Positions 25,365 to 34,669 of a stretch of 38,848 nt of DNA are shown in pieces. This DNA comes from UMGS1663 sp963558185 (GTDB taxonomy: Bacteria > Bacillota > Clostridia > TANB77 > CAG-508), in contig CAUWFE010000014.1 in assembly GCA_963558185.1 (NCBI GenBank), forward strand, positions 1 to 38,848. Direction: 5' to 3'. The stretch's first letter is position 1, and every line of letters starts with the position of its first letter. The notes beneath the pieces are model-generated. The model made no database searches and was not told the DNA's origin. It saw nothing but the letters and a program-made list of their open reading frames with translations. The position numbers and the translations under genes were made by a program.

Positions 25365-26274
25365 AAACTATATACTACAACTTATGCATGAAATTGAACT
25401 TTTAAATATTAGATTAGAAGAAAATATTAGTTATGAAATATCTGATAGAAATACATTATTAAAACAGTACCAAAAAAGTAGGGAAGAGCTATCACAATAT
25501 TATGGCAATATACAAGATTATAATCAAAAATTGCAATATAATAAAGTTTTAGCACAAACTAAAGAATTGGAGTATAAAATTTATCATAATATTCCAACAC
25601 TAAAAGCAGATAATGCAAGAGATATGTTAGTTAATTCTATGAACTATTATGAAATACTAATTGTTATGGTTATAATTATTATATCTGCATCTATAATAAG
25701 TGAAGAATTTAACAAAGGAACTATAAAACTATTATTAATAAAACCATATAAAAGATGGAAAATATTATTATCAAAATTAATAACAGTTATTCTTATAACA
25801 ATAATAATTATTATGAGTATTTTATTAATTCAAACTATTGTAGGTGGTGTTGTATATGGATTTGAAGACTATACGGTACCAGTTATTAAATATGATTTTA
25901 ATGTTAATTCAGTTATTGAAATTAATGCATTTGCTGATTATTTTATATTAATTGGAGCAAAATTACCAATGTATTTATTGCTACTAACAATAACCTTTGC
26001 AATAGCTACATTGTCTTCAAATACATCTATTTCTATAATATTAGGAGTTTTATTATATTTATCAGAAAATATAATTTATGTAACAAATAATATGAAATTT
26101 TCAAAATATTTACTAACAACAAATTGGGATTTTACAAGATATTTATTCGGAAATTTGGCAGAAACTAATTTTCTAACATTTGATTTTTCAATTTTAATAT
26201 GTTCAATAAGCTTTATTATAGCAATTAGTATTACATTTATATATTTTAGCAACAAGGATATAAAAAATATTTGA
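25336..26274 (+). CDS. ABC-2 permease, N-terminally truncated
   Basis: The reading frame opens at TTG 25303; ATG 25336 is the first ATG, with no good ribosome binding site for either. The protein has a long hydrophilic stretch, then about five membrane segments beginning at YEILIVMVIIIISASIISEE, with the cytoplasmic block FNKGTIKLLLIKPYKRWKIL typical of ABC-2 permeases. These permeases normally begin with a membrane segment before the extracytoplasmic part; it is missing here. No ATPase gene is adjacent. The overlap with the previous truncated gene points to a deletion junction near 25360. Probably non-functional. Confidence 0.6.
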   Translation: MGHLKTENIENYILQLMHEIELLNIRLEENISYEISDRNTLLKQYQKSREELSQYYGNIQDYNQKLQYNKVLAQTKELEYKIYHNIPTLKADNARDMLVNSMNYYEILIVMVIIIISASIISEEFNKGTIKLLLIKPYKRWKILLSKLITVILITIIIIMSILLIQTIVGGVVYGFEDYTVPVIKYDFNVNSVIEINAFADYFILIGAKLPMYLLLLTITFAIATLSSNTSISIILGVLLYLSENIIYVTNNMKFSKYLLTTNWDFTRYLFGNLAETNFLTFDFSILICSISFIIAISITFIYFSNKDIKNI

Positions 26275-26299
26275 CAAATAAAATAATAATAAATATAAT
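26271..26299 (+). promoter_or_regulatory. Consensus promoter of the hydrolase gene
   Basis: TTGACA (26271-26276), 17 bases, TATAAT (26294-26299): a perfect sigma-A promoter whose -35 box overlaps the stop codon of the permease gene. The following AT-only stretch can form a weak hairpin. Confidence 0.8.
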
Positions 26300-26339
26300 A
26301 ATTATTATTAAAATAAATTAAAATTATTAGGAGAAAAGT

Positions 26340-27248
26340 ATGATATTGTCAAAAATTAAATCTGAAAAGGATAATTTAGAATTAGAAATGTGCATTATAG
26401 AGCCAAAAGGAACACCAAAAGGAATTATACAAATTTCTCATGGAATGTCAGAACACAAAGAAAGATATTATGATTTTATGAATTATTTAGCGGAAAATGG
26501 CTATATTTGTGTTATACATGACCATAGAGGACATGGTGCAAGTGTTATTAATAAATCTGATTTAGGATATTTTTATACCGAAAATATAGATTATATTGTA
26601 GATGATTTATATCAAATTACAAAATATATAAAAGAAAAATATCCTAATTTAGACATTATATTATTTAGCCATAGTATGGGGACTTTAGTTGCAAGAAATT
26701 ACTTAAAAAAGTATGATAATTCTATCAAAAAACTTATTTTATGTGGACCTCCAACAGAAAATAAATTATCTAGTGTAGGAATATGCATAGCAAAACTATT
26801 ACAACCATTTTATAGTAAAAATAAGCCAAATAAACTTTTAAACAAAATGACTTTTGGAAGTTATAGTAAAAATGATAAATCAAATAACAATAAAAATGAG
26901 TGGATATGCACAAATACAACTACTGTTAAAGAATATAACAAAGATGAACTTTGTGGATATATTTTTACTACAAATGGATTTATTAATTTATATAAATTGA
27001 TGAAACAAGCATTTAATTCGAAAAATTGGAACTGCCAAAATAAGAATTTAGAAATATTTATAATAGCAGGGAAGGAAGATCCCGTAATTCAAAGTGAAGA
27101 AAAATTTAATGAATTAATATCTTTTATAAAAAATGTAGGTTATACAAATGTAAAATCAAAATTATATGAAAATATGAAGCATGAAATATTAAATGAAAAA
27201 GAAAATACTGTAGTATACAAGGATATTTTAGAGTTTATATGTTTATAA
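26340..27248 (+). CDS. Lysophospholipase/monoacylglycerol lipase-like alpha/beta hydrolase
   Basis: A 302-residue cytoplasmic hydrolase of the Hydrolase_4 (serine aminopeptidase S33/PldB) group. Blocks: ISHGMSEHKERYYDF (oxyanion loop), HDHRGHG, the nucleophile elbow SHSMG with the catalytic Ser (first Gly replaced by Ser), an acid in AGKEDPV and the His in MKHEILNE. The usual triad is complete. Substrate probably a monoacylglycerol or lysophospholipid. Separately promoted; GGAGAAAAG precedes the ATG. Confidence 0.85.
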   Translation: MILSKIKSEKDNLELEMCIIEPKGTPKGIIQISHGMSEHKERYYDFMNYLAENGYICVIHDHRGHGASVINKSDLGYFYTENIDYIVDDLYQITKYIKEKYPNLDIILFSHSMGTLVARNYLKKYDNSIKKLILCGPPTENKLSSVGICIAKLLQPFYSKNKPNKLLNKMTFGSYSKNDKSNNNKNEWICTNTTTVKEYNKDELCGYIFTTNGFINLYKLMKQAFNSKNWNCQNKNLEIFIIAGKEDPVIQSEEKFNELISFIKNVGYTNVKSKLYENMKHEILNEKENTVVYKDILEFICL

Positions 27249-27319
27249 AACTTACCATATATGTTATTTTATTTTGCAAAAATATATGAAGTAGGGGACT
27301 TAAAAACTTTTTCAAAATA

Positions 27320-27347
27320 CAAAAGGTAAATTATAATTTACCTTTTG
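27320..27347. terminator. Palindromic bidirectional terminator
   Basis: CAAAAGGTAAATTA pairs perfectly with TAATTTACCTTTTG between two convergent genes; it overlaps the last codons of the TetR gene. T-rich sequence follows on the minus strand (GTATTTTG). Confidence 0.5.
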
Positions 27348-27903
27348 TTAAAACTATTTTAGGAATCAATTCACCTAGTGCTAATATATATTCAATTAAA
27401 GCTTCTTTATCTATTTTTTGTTCTCCTGTAAAATAATTAAATATAGAACTGGTAATACCTTCACTGTAAAAATTTATAACAAAATCTTTAAAATTTTCAT
27501 CTATCATATGATTACTAATTTCATCATCTACAATTTTATTTAATATACCATAAAAATACGGATATAATAATTTTTTAAATTGTTCTCTTCCAAATGCATT
27601 ATATGCAGAATTTAGTATATGTTTATTATCTTCAACATAGTCAAAAATGCTATTTAAAAATGTTTTAGCATCTTTTTTATTAGATTTTTCTATTAATTTT
27701 TTTATCTCTTCATTAAACATCCAAGTAAGTAAGTCGTAAATATCTTCAAAATGATAGTAAAAAGTATTTCTATTTATATTACAATATTTAATTAAATCAG
27801 TTATAGATATTTTATTCATTTCTTTCTTTTTAGAAATTTCTTTAAAAGCATTTGCTAATTCAATTTTAGTATTTAAATTTCTTTTATCTACTTTTCTTGA
27901 CAT
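27331..27903 (-). CDS. TetR-family regulator
   Basis: A 190-residue regulator with the TetR helix-turn-helix ISITDLIKYCNINRNTFYYHF and a DhaS/TetR_C_8-like C-terminal domain (FKKLLYPYFYGILNKIV, YILALGELIPKIVL). GAGGTG supports ATG 27903 over the upstream in-frame GTG. It is divergent from the MMPL transporter gene, the usual layout for a repressor of that exporter. The ligand is unknown. Confidence 0.9.
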   Translation of the reverse strand: MSRKVDKRNLNTKIELANAFKEISKKKEMNKISITDLIKYCNINRNTFYYHFEDIYDLLTWMFNEEIKKLIEKSNKKDAKTFLNSIFDYVEDNKHILNSAYNAFGREQFKKLLYPYFYGILNKIVDDEISNHMIDENFKDFVINFYSEGITSSIFNYFTGEQKIDKEALIEYILALGELIPKIVLTKGKL

Positions 27904-27921
27904 ATAAAACACCTCAAAACA

Positions 27922-27950
27922 ATTATATAATATATTAAAGTTTTAGTCAA
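27922..27950 (-). promoter_or_regulatory. TetR gene promoter
   Basis: On the minus strand TTGACT (27945-27950), 17 bases, TATAAT (27922-27927). It lies back-to-back with the transporter promoter. Confidence 0.75.
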
Positions 27951-27967
27951 ATGCTTAAAATTGTCTA

Positions 27968-28007
27968 TTGTATTTGATATATAAAATGCATATAATTAAA
28001 TATGTGC
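27968..28007 (+). promoter_or_regulatory. Transporter promoter with a possible TetR operator
   Basis: TTGTAT (27968-27973), 17 bases, TATAAT (27991-27996). The imperfect palindrome GCATATAATTAAATATGTGC (27988-28007) covers the -10 box and is a candidate TetR site. The promoter is fairly clear; the operator is a guess. Confidence 0.55.
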
Positions 28008-28041
28008 GATTTTTTAGTCGAAGAAAGGGAGGAAAGAAAAT

Positions 28042-31000
28042 TTGAAAAAAATTACAGATTTTATTGTAGAAAAAAGAAACATTATAATTATACTATTCAT
28101 TTTTCTTGCTATAATGTCAATATTTGTATCACAAAAAGTAAAAATAAATTATGACATGACAGAATATTTACCATCAGACTCTGAAACAAGAATTGGAATG
28201 GACATTATGAACAAAGAATTTGAAGAAGAAAAATCATCTTCTATGAATGTAATGTTTAAAAATTTAACAGAAGAAGAAAAAGATAATATATATCAAAATT
28301 TATCAACAATAGAGGGAGTTTCAAGTGTTGATTATGAAAAGGGTAATGAAAAATACAATTCAAATGAATATACTTTATATATTGTAAATGTAGATGATAA
28401 GGAAGATTCAAAAACAGCTAGTTTAGTTTATGAAAATATAAACAAAATATATAAAGATTATGACTTTTATACAAGTGGAGCAATAGCTGAAAGAAATATG
28501 ACAATTTTACCAATGTGGATTATAGTATTAGCAGTTGCCATTTGCGCAATAATTCTTATAATTATGTGTGAATCATATGTAGAGCCATTTTTATTTCTAT
28601 TTTGTATAGGAGTTGCAGTTTTATTAAATAATGGTTCAAACATATTTTTAGGAACAATTTCAAATATTACAAGCTCAATATCTGCTATATTGCAATTAGC
28701 ATTATCTATGGATTACTCAATTATGCTAATTAACCGTTATAGGCAAGAAAAAGCTATAAACAACGACAAAGTAACCGCAATGAAAGAAGCTTTGCATAAA
28801 TCATTTACATCTATTTCTAGTAGTTCTATAACAACAATAGTTGGATTATTAGCTCTAATGTTCATGAGTTTTACAATAGGAGCAGATTTAGGAATAGTTC
28901 TTGCAAAAGGTGTATTATTAAGTTTATTAGTGATATTTACTTGTTTACCAGCCTTAATTTTAATGTTTGATAAATTAATTGAAAAAACAAAAAAGAAAAC
29001 ACCAAACATAAAATTAAAAAAACTTGGGAATGTTATTTATAAATTTAGAAGTATTGGATTTATATTGCTATTAGTAATATTTATAGGTAGTTATTTACTA
29101 AAGGGAAATTTAGGAATGCTATATACAGCTTCTGAAGAAGATGAAATTGCTAAAATATTTAAAGAAAATAATCAAATAGCGATAATATATAATAACAAAG
29201 ATGAACAAAATATTTCAAAACATCTTACTGAATTAGAACAAAATGAAAATATTAATGAAGTTTTAGCTTATGGAAATACTATAAACGAAAATCTAAAATA
29301 TGATGAATTTAATGCAAAATTAGAAGAATTAGGATTAGATACAAATATAGAAGATTATTTATTAAAAATATTATATTATAAATATTATAATAGTGAACAA
29401 GAAACAAAAATGACATTTAATGAATTTGTTAATTTTACAAAAAATAATGTTTTAAATAATGAAAATTTTGCAACTAAATTAGATAGCAATACAGAGCATA
29501 ACATTAATAGATTAGAAAAATTTACCTCTAACGAGCAAATGAATAAAAAAAGAACTTATAGTGAAATTGCAGATATATTAGAAATAAACAAAAATGATGC
29601 ATACAATTTATTTGTATACTATTACAAAGATAAAGTAAATATTAGCTTAACTATTAATGAATTTGTTAATTTTATAAATAATGATGTTTTAACAGATAGT
29701 AACTATGCAAGTAGTATTCCAAAACAAGCTCAAAATAGTTTAAAAACAATTAGCAAATATATTGATAAAAATACATTAAATAAAAGTATGAATAGTAATG
29801 AAATGTCAAAATTATTTGGAATTGATGAAACACAGGTAAAGAGTTTATATTTATACTATTATAGTATTTATGGAACAAATAATAAAATGACTATAAATGA
29901 ATTTTCAAATTTTGTAATAAATAATATATTACCAGATAAAAATTATAGTAATATGTTTGATGCTAATACAATACAAAATTTAAAATTATTGCAAACAATG
30001 AGTGATATTTCTAAAATTAAACAAACCATGAATTCAAGTAATTTATCAAATTTTTTTGGAATAGATGAAAAATTAGTAAAACAAGTTCTACTTTTAAAAT
30101 ATAGTGAACAAGATAATGGAACACAATTGTCTATGTTAGAATTAATTAATTTTATAAAATATTTAGCTGAAAATACGGATTTTATTAATGGTATAAATTT
30201 AAATTTTATAGGAAACATAGATTCAAGTATAATAGGTCAAAATAAAAAATATACTGCAACTGAAATTGCTAACATGTTAAATATAGATAAAAAACAAGTT
30301 TTTAAAATATATGCTTTATATGATTATATAAATGGAAACACTAGCAAGTGGACTTCTACACCTTATGAATTTACAAAATATATAATAGATAATAGTGATA
30401 ATAAACAAATATCTCAAAATATAGATAAAAACACATTAGCAACTGTAAAAAAATTATATGGAATAATGGAAAATAGCATTAAAAAATCTACGTATTCATA
30501 TAATGAATTAGCAAAATTTGTTGGAATAGATGCAGATATAACAAAGAAAATATACGCCTTATATGCTTCTAACACACAAACTTTGCAATTAAAGCCAATA
30601 GTATTTACTGATTTTATATTAGAACATAAAGATGATGAAATATTAAGTAAAAATATTAATACTTCAACAGTTAAAAATTTGCAACTTATTAATAAAATAA
30701 TGAAAAATGTTCAAGCTAATAAAAAATATTCTGCAAATGAATTATCTTCTTTACTAACACTAAATAATGAAGATGTAAAACTTTTATATTCATTATATTC
30801 TGCAAAGCATATAAATAGCAATATGAATGCATCTTTAAAAGATTTTGTAGAGTTTACCTTAAATAATGTAATAACAAATGAAAAATATGCAAATAAATTT
30901 AATGAAACACAAATTACACAATTAAATACAATAAATGGAATAATGAATTCTGTAATAAATGGTACACAATATGCTCCAGAAGAAATCTTCGCAATTATTT

Positions 31001-31890
31001 CAAGATTAACAGATAGCATTGACGAAAACACAGTAGAACTTTTATACATTTATTACGGAAGTGAAAATTATTATCAAGATGATTGGGCTATTACATTGGA
31101 ACAATTTATAAACTATGTAAATGATGATATTTTAGTAGACGATAGATTTAATGACTTCATAGATGATGAAATGAGAAAACAAGTTACAGATGCTAAAGCG
31201 GAAATACAAGATAATAAGAACAAACTAGTAGGTAAAAATTATTCAAGAATAATTCTTAACACATATTTTGATTTAGAATCTAATGAAACATATGAATTTT
31301 TACAAACAATGTATGATAACTTTGAAGATAGTGAATTTTATATTATTGGTGATTCACCAATGTCTTATGAAATGAGTAAAAGTTTTGGAAATGAGTTTGA
31401 ATTTATTTCTATACTTACAATGCTTGCTATATTTGTAGTTGTAGCATTCACTTTTAAATCAATAGGTATTCCAATTATACTTGTTTTAATTATTCAAAGT
31501 GCTGTATATATGACAATGGGTATACTAGGATTATTAGGAGAAAGTGTATACTTTATTGCAATATTAATAGTTCAAAGTATATTAATGGGTGCAACAATTG
31601 ATTATGCAATTGTATATACAACATATTACATAGAATCAAGAGAAAAATCAACAATTAAAGAATCTATAATAAATGCCTATAATAAGTCAATTAATACAAT
31701 ATTAACATCGTCATCAATATTAATTATAGCAACATTTCTTGTAGGAGCATTTGCGAGTGGTATTGTTTCAAAAATATGTATAACACTAGCACAAGGTGTA
31801 TTATGTTCTACAATATTGATATTATTTATATTACCACCAACAATTGCATTTTTCGATAAATTTATTATAAAGAAAAAGAAACTTAATTAA
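28042..31890 (+). CDS. Giant MMPL/RND-family transporter with tandem-repeat extracytoplasmic domain
   Basis: A 1282-residue MMPL (HAE3-type RND) exporter. The first half has a membrane anchor (residues 12-32), a porter domain with NYDMTEYLPSDS, and five or six membrane segments with LALSMDYSIMLINRYRQE. The second membrane block, from about residue 1120, has GATIDYAIVYTTYYIESRE. Each half carries the D-Y pair typical of proton relay in these pumps. Between them is a region of about 600 residues made of eight repeats, very unusual in size compared with common MMPL proteins of 700-1000 residues. The start is TTG 28042 behind GGGAGG. Divergent TetR gene is the likely regulator. Possible cargo is a lipid, cell-wall precursor or amphiphilic drug, none shown. 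Confidence 0.85.
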   Translation: MKKITDFIVEKRNIIIILFIFLAIMSIFVSQKVKINYDMTEYLPSDSETRIGMDIMNKEFEEEKSSSMNVMFKNLTEEEKDNIYQNLSTIEGVSSVDYEKGNEKYNSNEYTLYIVNVDDKEDSKTASLVYENINKIYKDYDFYTSGAIAERNMTILPMWIIVLAVAICAIILIIMCESYVEPFLFLFCIGVAVLLNNGSNIFLGTISNITSSISAILQLALSMDYSIMLINRYRQEKAINNDKVTAMKEALHKSFTSISSSSITTIVGLLALMFMSFTIGADLGIVLAKGVLLSLLVIFTCLPALILMFDKLIEKTKKKTPNIKLKKLGNVIYKFRSIGFILLLVIFIGSYLLKGNLGMLYTASEEDEIAKIFKENNQIAIIYNNKDEQNISKHLTELEQNENINEVLAYGNTINENLKYDEFNAKLEELGLDTNIEDYLLKILYYKYYNSEQETKMTFNEFVNFTKNNVLNNENFATKLDSNTEHNINRLEKFTSNEQMNKKRTYSEIADILEINKNDAYNLFVYYYKDKVNISLTINEFVNFINNDVLTDSNYASSIPKQAQNSLKTISKYIDKNTLNKSMNSNEMSKLFGIDETQVKSLYLYYYSIYGTNNKMTINEFSNFVINNILPDKNYSNMFDANTIQNLKLLQTMSDISKIKQTMNSSNLSNFFGIDEKLVKQVLLLKYSEQDNGTQLSMLELINFIKYLAENTDFINGINLNFIGNIDSSIIGQNKKYTATEIANMLNIDKKQVFKIYALYDYINGNTSKWTSTPYEFTKYIIDNSDNKQISQNIDKNTLATVKKLYGIMENSIKKSTYSYNELAKFVGIDADITKKIYALYASNTQTLQLKPIVFTDFILEHKDDEILSKNINTSTVKNLQLINKIMKNVQANKKYSANELSSLLTLNNEDVKLLYSLYSAKHINSNMNASLKDFVEFTLNNVITNEKYANKFNETQITQLNTINGIMNSVINGTQYAPEEIFAIISRLTDSIDENTVELLYIYYGSENYYQDDWAITLEQFINYVNDDILVDDRFNDFIDDEMRKQVTDAKAEIQDNKNKLVGKNYSRIILNTYFDLESNETYEFLQTMYDNFEDSEFYIIGDSPMSYEMSKSFGNEFEFISILTMLAIFVVVAFTFKSIGIPIILVLIIQSAVYMTMGILGLLGESVYFIAILIVQSILMGATIDYAIVYTTYYIESREKSTIKESIINAYNKSINTILTSSSILIIATFLVGAFASGIVSKICITLAQGVLCSTILILFILPPTIAFFDKFIIKKKKLN
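29410..31245 (+). repeat. Eight tandem protein repeats of about 80 residues in the MMPL transporter
   Basis: Units start at residues 457, 536, 616, 696, 772, 850, 930 and 1017 (76-87 apart). The consensus begins (M/L)T-x-N-E-F-x-N-F-x-x-N-x-(I/V)-L, continues with a helix around N-L-x-x-(I/L)-x-K and Y-S-x-N-E-(L/I)-(A/S)-x-(L/F)-x-G-I-D, and ends L-Y-x-L-Y-Y. Units 1-3 are clearest; 4 to 6 are more diverged; 8 keeps mainly its first half. The repeats are recognisable in protein but not identical in DNA, so they are old. Confidence 0.8.
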
Positions 31891-31897
31891 TATTATA

Positions 31898-31935
31898 GAA
31901 AAATCACTTTATTTTAAGCTATAAAGTGATTTTTC
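31898..31935 (+). terminator. Terminator of the MMPL gene
   Basis: GAAAAATCACTTTAT (31898-31912) pairs exactly with ATAAAGTGATTTTTC (31921-31935) around an 8-base loop. Confidence 0.85.
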
Positions 31936-31948
31936 TTATTAAATAGGT

Positions 31949-31977
31949 TTGACAAATACCATATTAATACATATAAT
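31949..31977 (+). promoter_or_regulatory. prfB promoter
   Basis: TTGACA (31949-31954), 17 bases, TATAAT (31972-31977): perfect sigma-A consensus. Confidence 0.85.
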
Positions 31978-32009
31978 ATATCTTAGTTTTAACAAAGGAG
32001 AGTGATAAT

Positions 32010-33111
32010 TTGATAGACTTAAAAGAAATGGAAAATAAGTTTAAGTTGTTAAAAGACAAAGTTCAATCTATAGGTGATTCTCTTTGACATTAATAAATTA
32101 CAAGAAGAATTAAAAAAATTAGAAGAACAAACAACACTAAACGAATTTTGGGAAGATTCTCAAAATTCATCAAAAGTATTAAAACAAATAAATACACTAA
32201 AAAGCAAAACCATTAACTATAATAAAATTTTTACAGAAATTTCAAATGCTTTAGAAATGGTAAATTTATTGAAAGAAGAATCTGATGAAAGCTTAGAAGC
32301 AGAACTTGAAAATCAATTAAAAGATTTAGAAAAAGAAGTTCAAAAATTAGAGATAGAAACTTTACTTTCTGGGAAATATGACATTAACAATGCCATTGTA
32401 ACAATACACCCTGGTGCTGGAGGTACTGAATCGCAAGATTGGGCTCAAATGTTATATCGCATGTATACCAGATGGGCTTTAGATAATAATTTTGATGTAA
32501 AAGAATTAGACTATTTAGAAGGAGAAGAAGCAGGTATAAAAAGTGTTACATTTCTTGTATCTGGTCAATATGCATATGGTTATTTAAAAGGAGAAATGGG
32601 AGTACACCGTTTAGTACGTATTTCACCATTTGATAGTGGTGGCAGAAGACATACGTCTTTTGCATCACTAGAAGTTTTACCAGAAATTACAGAAGATATT
32701 GTTTTGAATATTAACCCTGATGATTTACGAATAGATACTTATAGGGCTTCAGGAGCAGGTGGACAGCATGTAAATAAAACATCTTCTGCAGTAAGAATCA
32801 CGCATATTCCTACAAATATTGTAGTATCTTGCCAATCTGAACGTTCACAAATTCAAAATAGAGAAACAGCTATGAAAATGCTTAAATCGAAATTAATAAA
32901 TATAAAAGAAAAAGAGCAAAAAGAAACCATAGATGATTTAAAAGGAATTCAAATGGATATTGCCTGGGGAAGCCAAATTAGATCATATGTATTTTGTCCA
33001 TATACATTAGTTAAAGACCATAGAACAGGCTATGAAGTAGGAAACGTTCAGTCTGTTATGGATGGTAATTTAAATGATTTTATGGATGAATACTTGAAGC
33101 AAAATTTATAA
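32010..33111 (+). CDS. prfB: Peptide chain release factor 2 (programmed +1 frameshift)
   Basis: RF2 ends translation at UGA and UAA. The first frame begins at TTG 32010 (site AAAGGAG) and reads MIDLKEMENKF to SIGDSL before TGA at 32085. A +1 shift on CTT-T continues as DINKLQEELKK to 33111, giving 366 residues. The stop-codon-reading motif SPF (RISPFDSG) and the peptidyl-transferase motif GGQ (SGAGGQHVNKTSSA) are present. The in-frame UGA lets RF2 limit its own synthesis: when RF2 is scarce, ribosomes slip. This is a normal gene, not a broken one. Confidence 0.95.
32072..32088 (+). promoter_or_regulatory. RF2 recoding site
   Basis: An internal Shine-Dalgarno-like AGGTGA (32072-32077), then CTT TGA C (32082-32088). 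CUU UGA C is the conserved slip site. The spacer between AGGTGA and CTT is 4 bases, and the Shine-Dalgarno match is weaker than the classic AGGGGG. Confidence 0.9.
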
Positions 33112-33208
33112 AAGTAGTACAATTTCGAAAACAAAAGAATATAATAAAATAGAACCATGTTTATAATTAAATAGGTAATAAGATTTAAATAAAAGAGGTG
33201 CCAATAAT

Positions 33209-34381
33209 ATGGAGCCAATTATAGTATTAAAATTTGGAGGAAGTAGTGTTGCTGACAATATTAGATTAAATATTGTTGCAAATAAAATTATTGAATTAAA
33301 AAAGGAAAATAACAATATTGTTGTTGTTGTTTCTGCCCAAGGCAAAACAACAGATGGATTAATTAAAGAAGTAAAAGAGTTATCTAATTTGCCAGAAGAT
33401 AGAGAAATGGATGTATTATTAAGTTCAGGTGAGCAAATTTCTATGTCTAAGCTATCTATATTATTAAATAGATTAGGATATCCTGCAATTTCACTTACAG
33501 GTTGGCAAGCTGGAATTATGACAGATTCAACTAATCAAAATGCAAAAATAGAATATATAGATACAACTAGAATTACTGAGGAATTAAATAAAAATAAAAT
33601 AGTAATTGTTGCAGGTTTTCAAGGTATTAATAAAAACAATGATATAACCACTTTAGGACGTGGAGGCTCAGACACAACAGCTGTTGCATTAGCTTCTGCA
33701 TTAAATGCAAAACATTGTTACATTTTTTCAGATGTGGATGGAGTATATACAACAGATCCAAACAAGGTTACCATTGCCAAAAAATTAGAAACATTAACAT
33801 ATGAAGAAATGTTGGATATAGCAGAAGAAGGTGCAAAAGTTTTACATCATAGATGTATTGAAATAGGGGAGAAATACCATATTCCAATTATAACAAAATC
33901 TACATTCAATAATAAAAAAGGAAGTATAATTTCAGACAATTCAAAAATAGAAGAATGTAAAATTAAAAGTATTGTAAAAAATGATGATATTATTCATGTT
34001 AAAATGACACATATAGGAGATAATTTTAAACAAATTTTTGATTTATTATTAAAAAATCAAATTATAGCTAATCATATATCTAATATCTCACATACATTAT
34101 GTTTTTCTATTCCTGCTAATCAATTAAATAAGTTACAAAATTTGCTAGAAACTGATTTAAAGGAATATCCTACAACATATCAAAATGTTTCTAGAATTTC
34201 TATGATAGGACATGGAATTAGAAATGACTCTAAAATACTGGAAGATTTAATGAATATTATTAAAAGATTTGATTTACAAATTTTAAATTTTGAAATAACA
34301 GATTGCAAAATTTCAATTATACTAACAGAAAAAGTTAATAATGATGTGTTAGAAACAATACATTCTCAATTAATTAACTAA
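33209..34381 (+). CDS. lysC: Aspartate kinase
   Basis: Phosphorylates aspartate, the first step towards lysine, threonine, methionine and diaminopimelate for the cell wall and spore cortex. At 390 residues it has the kinase domain with KFGGSS at residue 8, SSGEQISMS, GRGGSDTTAVALA and SDVDGVYTTDPN, then two ACT-like domains (IHVKMTHIGDNFKQIFDLL and RISMIGHGIRND) for allosteric control. Which end product inhibits it is not clear. GAGGTG precedes the ATG. It is a single-gene unit with a terminator behind it; no lysine riboswitch was seen in the 97-base leader. Confidence 0.92.
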   Translation: MEPIIVLKFGGSSVADNIRLNIVANKIIELKKENNNIVVVVSAQGKTTDGLIKEVKELSNLPEDREMDVLLSSGEQISMSKLSILLNRLGYPAISLTGWQAGIMTDSTNQNAKIEYIDTTRITEELNKNKIVIVAGFQGINKNNDITTLGRGGSDTTAVALASALNAKHCYIFSDVDGVYTTDPNKVTIAKKLETLTYEEMLDIAEEGAKVLHHRCIEIGEKYHIPIITKSTFNNKKGSIISDNSKIEECKIKSIVKNDDIIHVKMTHIGDNFKQIFDLLLKNQIIANHISNISHTLCFSIPANQLNKLQNLLETDLKEYPTTYQNVSRISMIGHGIRNDSKILEDLMNIIKRFDLQILNFEITDCKISIILTEKVNNDVLETIHSQLIN

Positions 34382-34421
34382 ATAGAGCAAAACAGGATGA
34401 TTAATTTTATATCATATTACG

Positions 34422-34450
34422 AAATAGACCAAACAAGGTCTATTTTTTGT
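34422..34450 (+). terminator. Terminator of the aspartate kinase gene
   Basis: AAATAGACC and GGTCTATTT pair around AAACAA and are followed by TTTGTT. Confidence 0.8.
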
Positions 34451-34610
34451 TCTATAATAGGAAAGTTTGGAGAACTTTCCTATTATAGAACAAGCTTTTC
34501 TAAACATTCCACACAAATTTTATTTCATAAAATTTAGCGGGCGAACAAAGACGAGGCATGAAAAGTTATTAAAAATGTCGAAAAATATTAATCATGCCTC
34601 TTTTGTTCTA
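34445..34610. repeat. Two-hairpin element bounded by a 10-base direct repeat
   Basis: The first hairpin has perfect 21-bp arms, 34447-34467 (TTGTTCTATAATAGGAAAGTT) and 34473-34493, around a 5-base loop. The second pairs GAACAAA...GAGGCATGA (34543-34561) with TCATGCCTCTTTTGTTC (34592-34608). TTTTGTTCTA occurs at 34445-34454 and at 34601-34610, so the element is framed by a direct repeat. A reading frame of 65 codons (34467-34664) crosses it but has no ribosome binding site. It may be a MITE or a structured RNA between lysC and yabP. Confidence 0.55.
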
Positions 34611-34669
34611 AATAAGACAAGATGTGAATATACTTACAATATAGGTATAACAAAAGGAGAGTGATATTT

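Noticed and set aside
29410..31245. A CRISPR or other DNA-level repeat array
   Set aside because: The periodicity is in protein sequence within one long open frame; DNA units are not identical.
32010..32087. prfB as a broken gene
   Set aside because: The TGA lies in the conserved CUU UGA C recoding site and both frames are typical RF2.
33112..33208. A lysine riboswitch before aspartate kinase
   Set aside because: The leader is only about 97 bases, AT-rich and without the conserved lysine riboswitch helices.
34467..34664. A 65-residue protein across the hairpin element
   Set aside because: No ribosome binding site, the frame starts within the hairpin, and the sequence is explained by inverted repeats.
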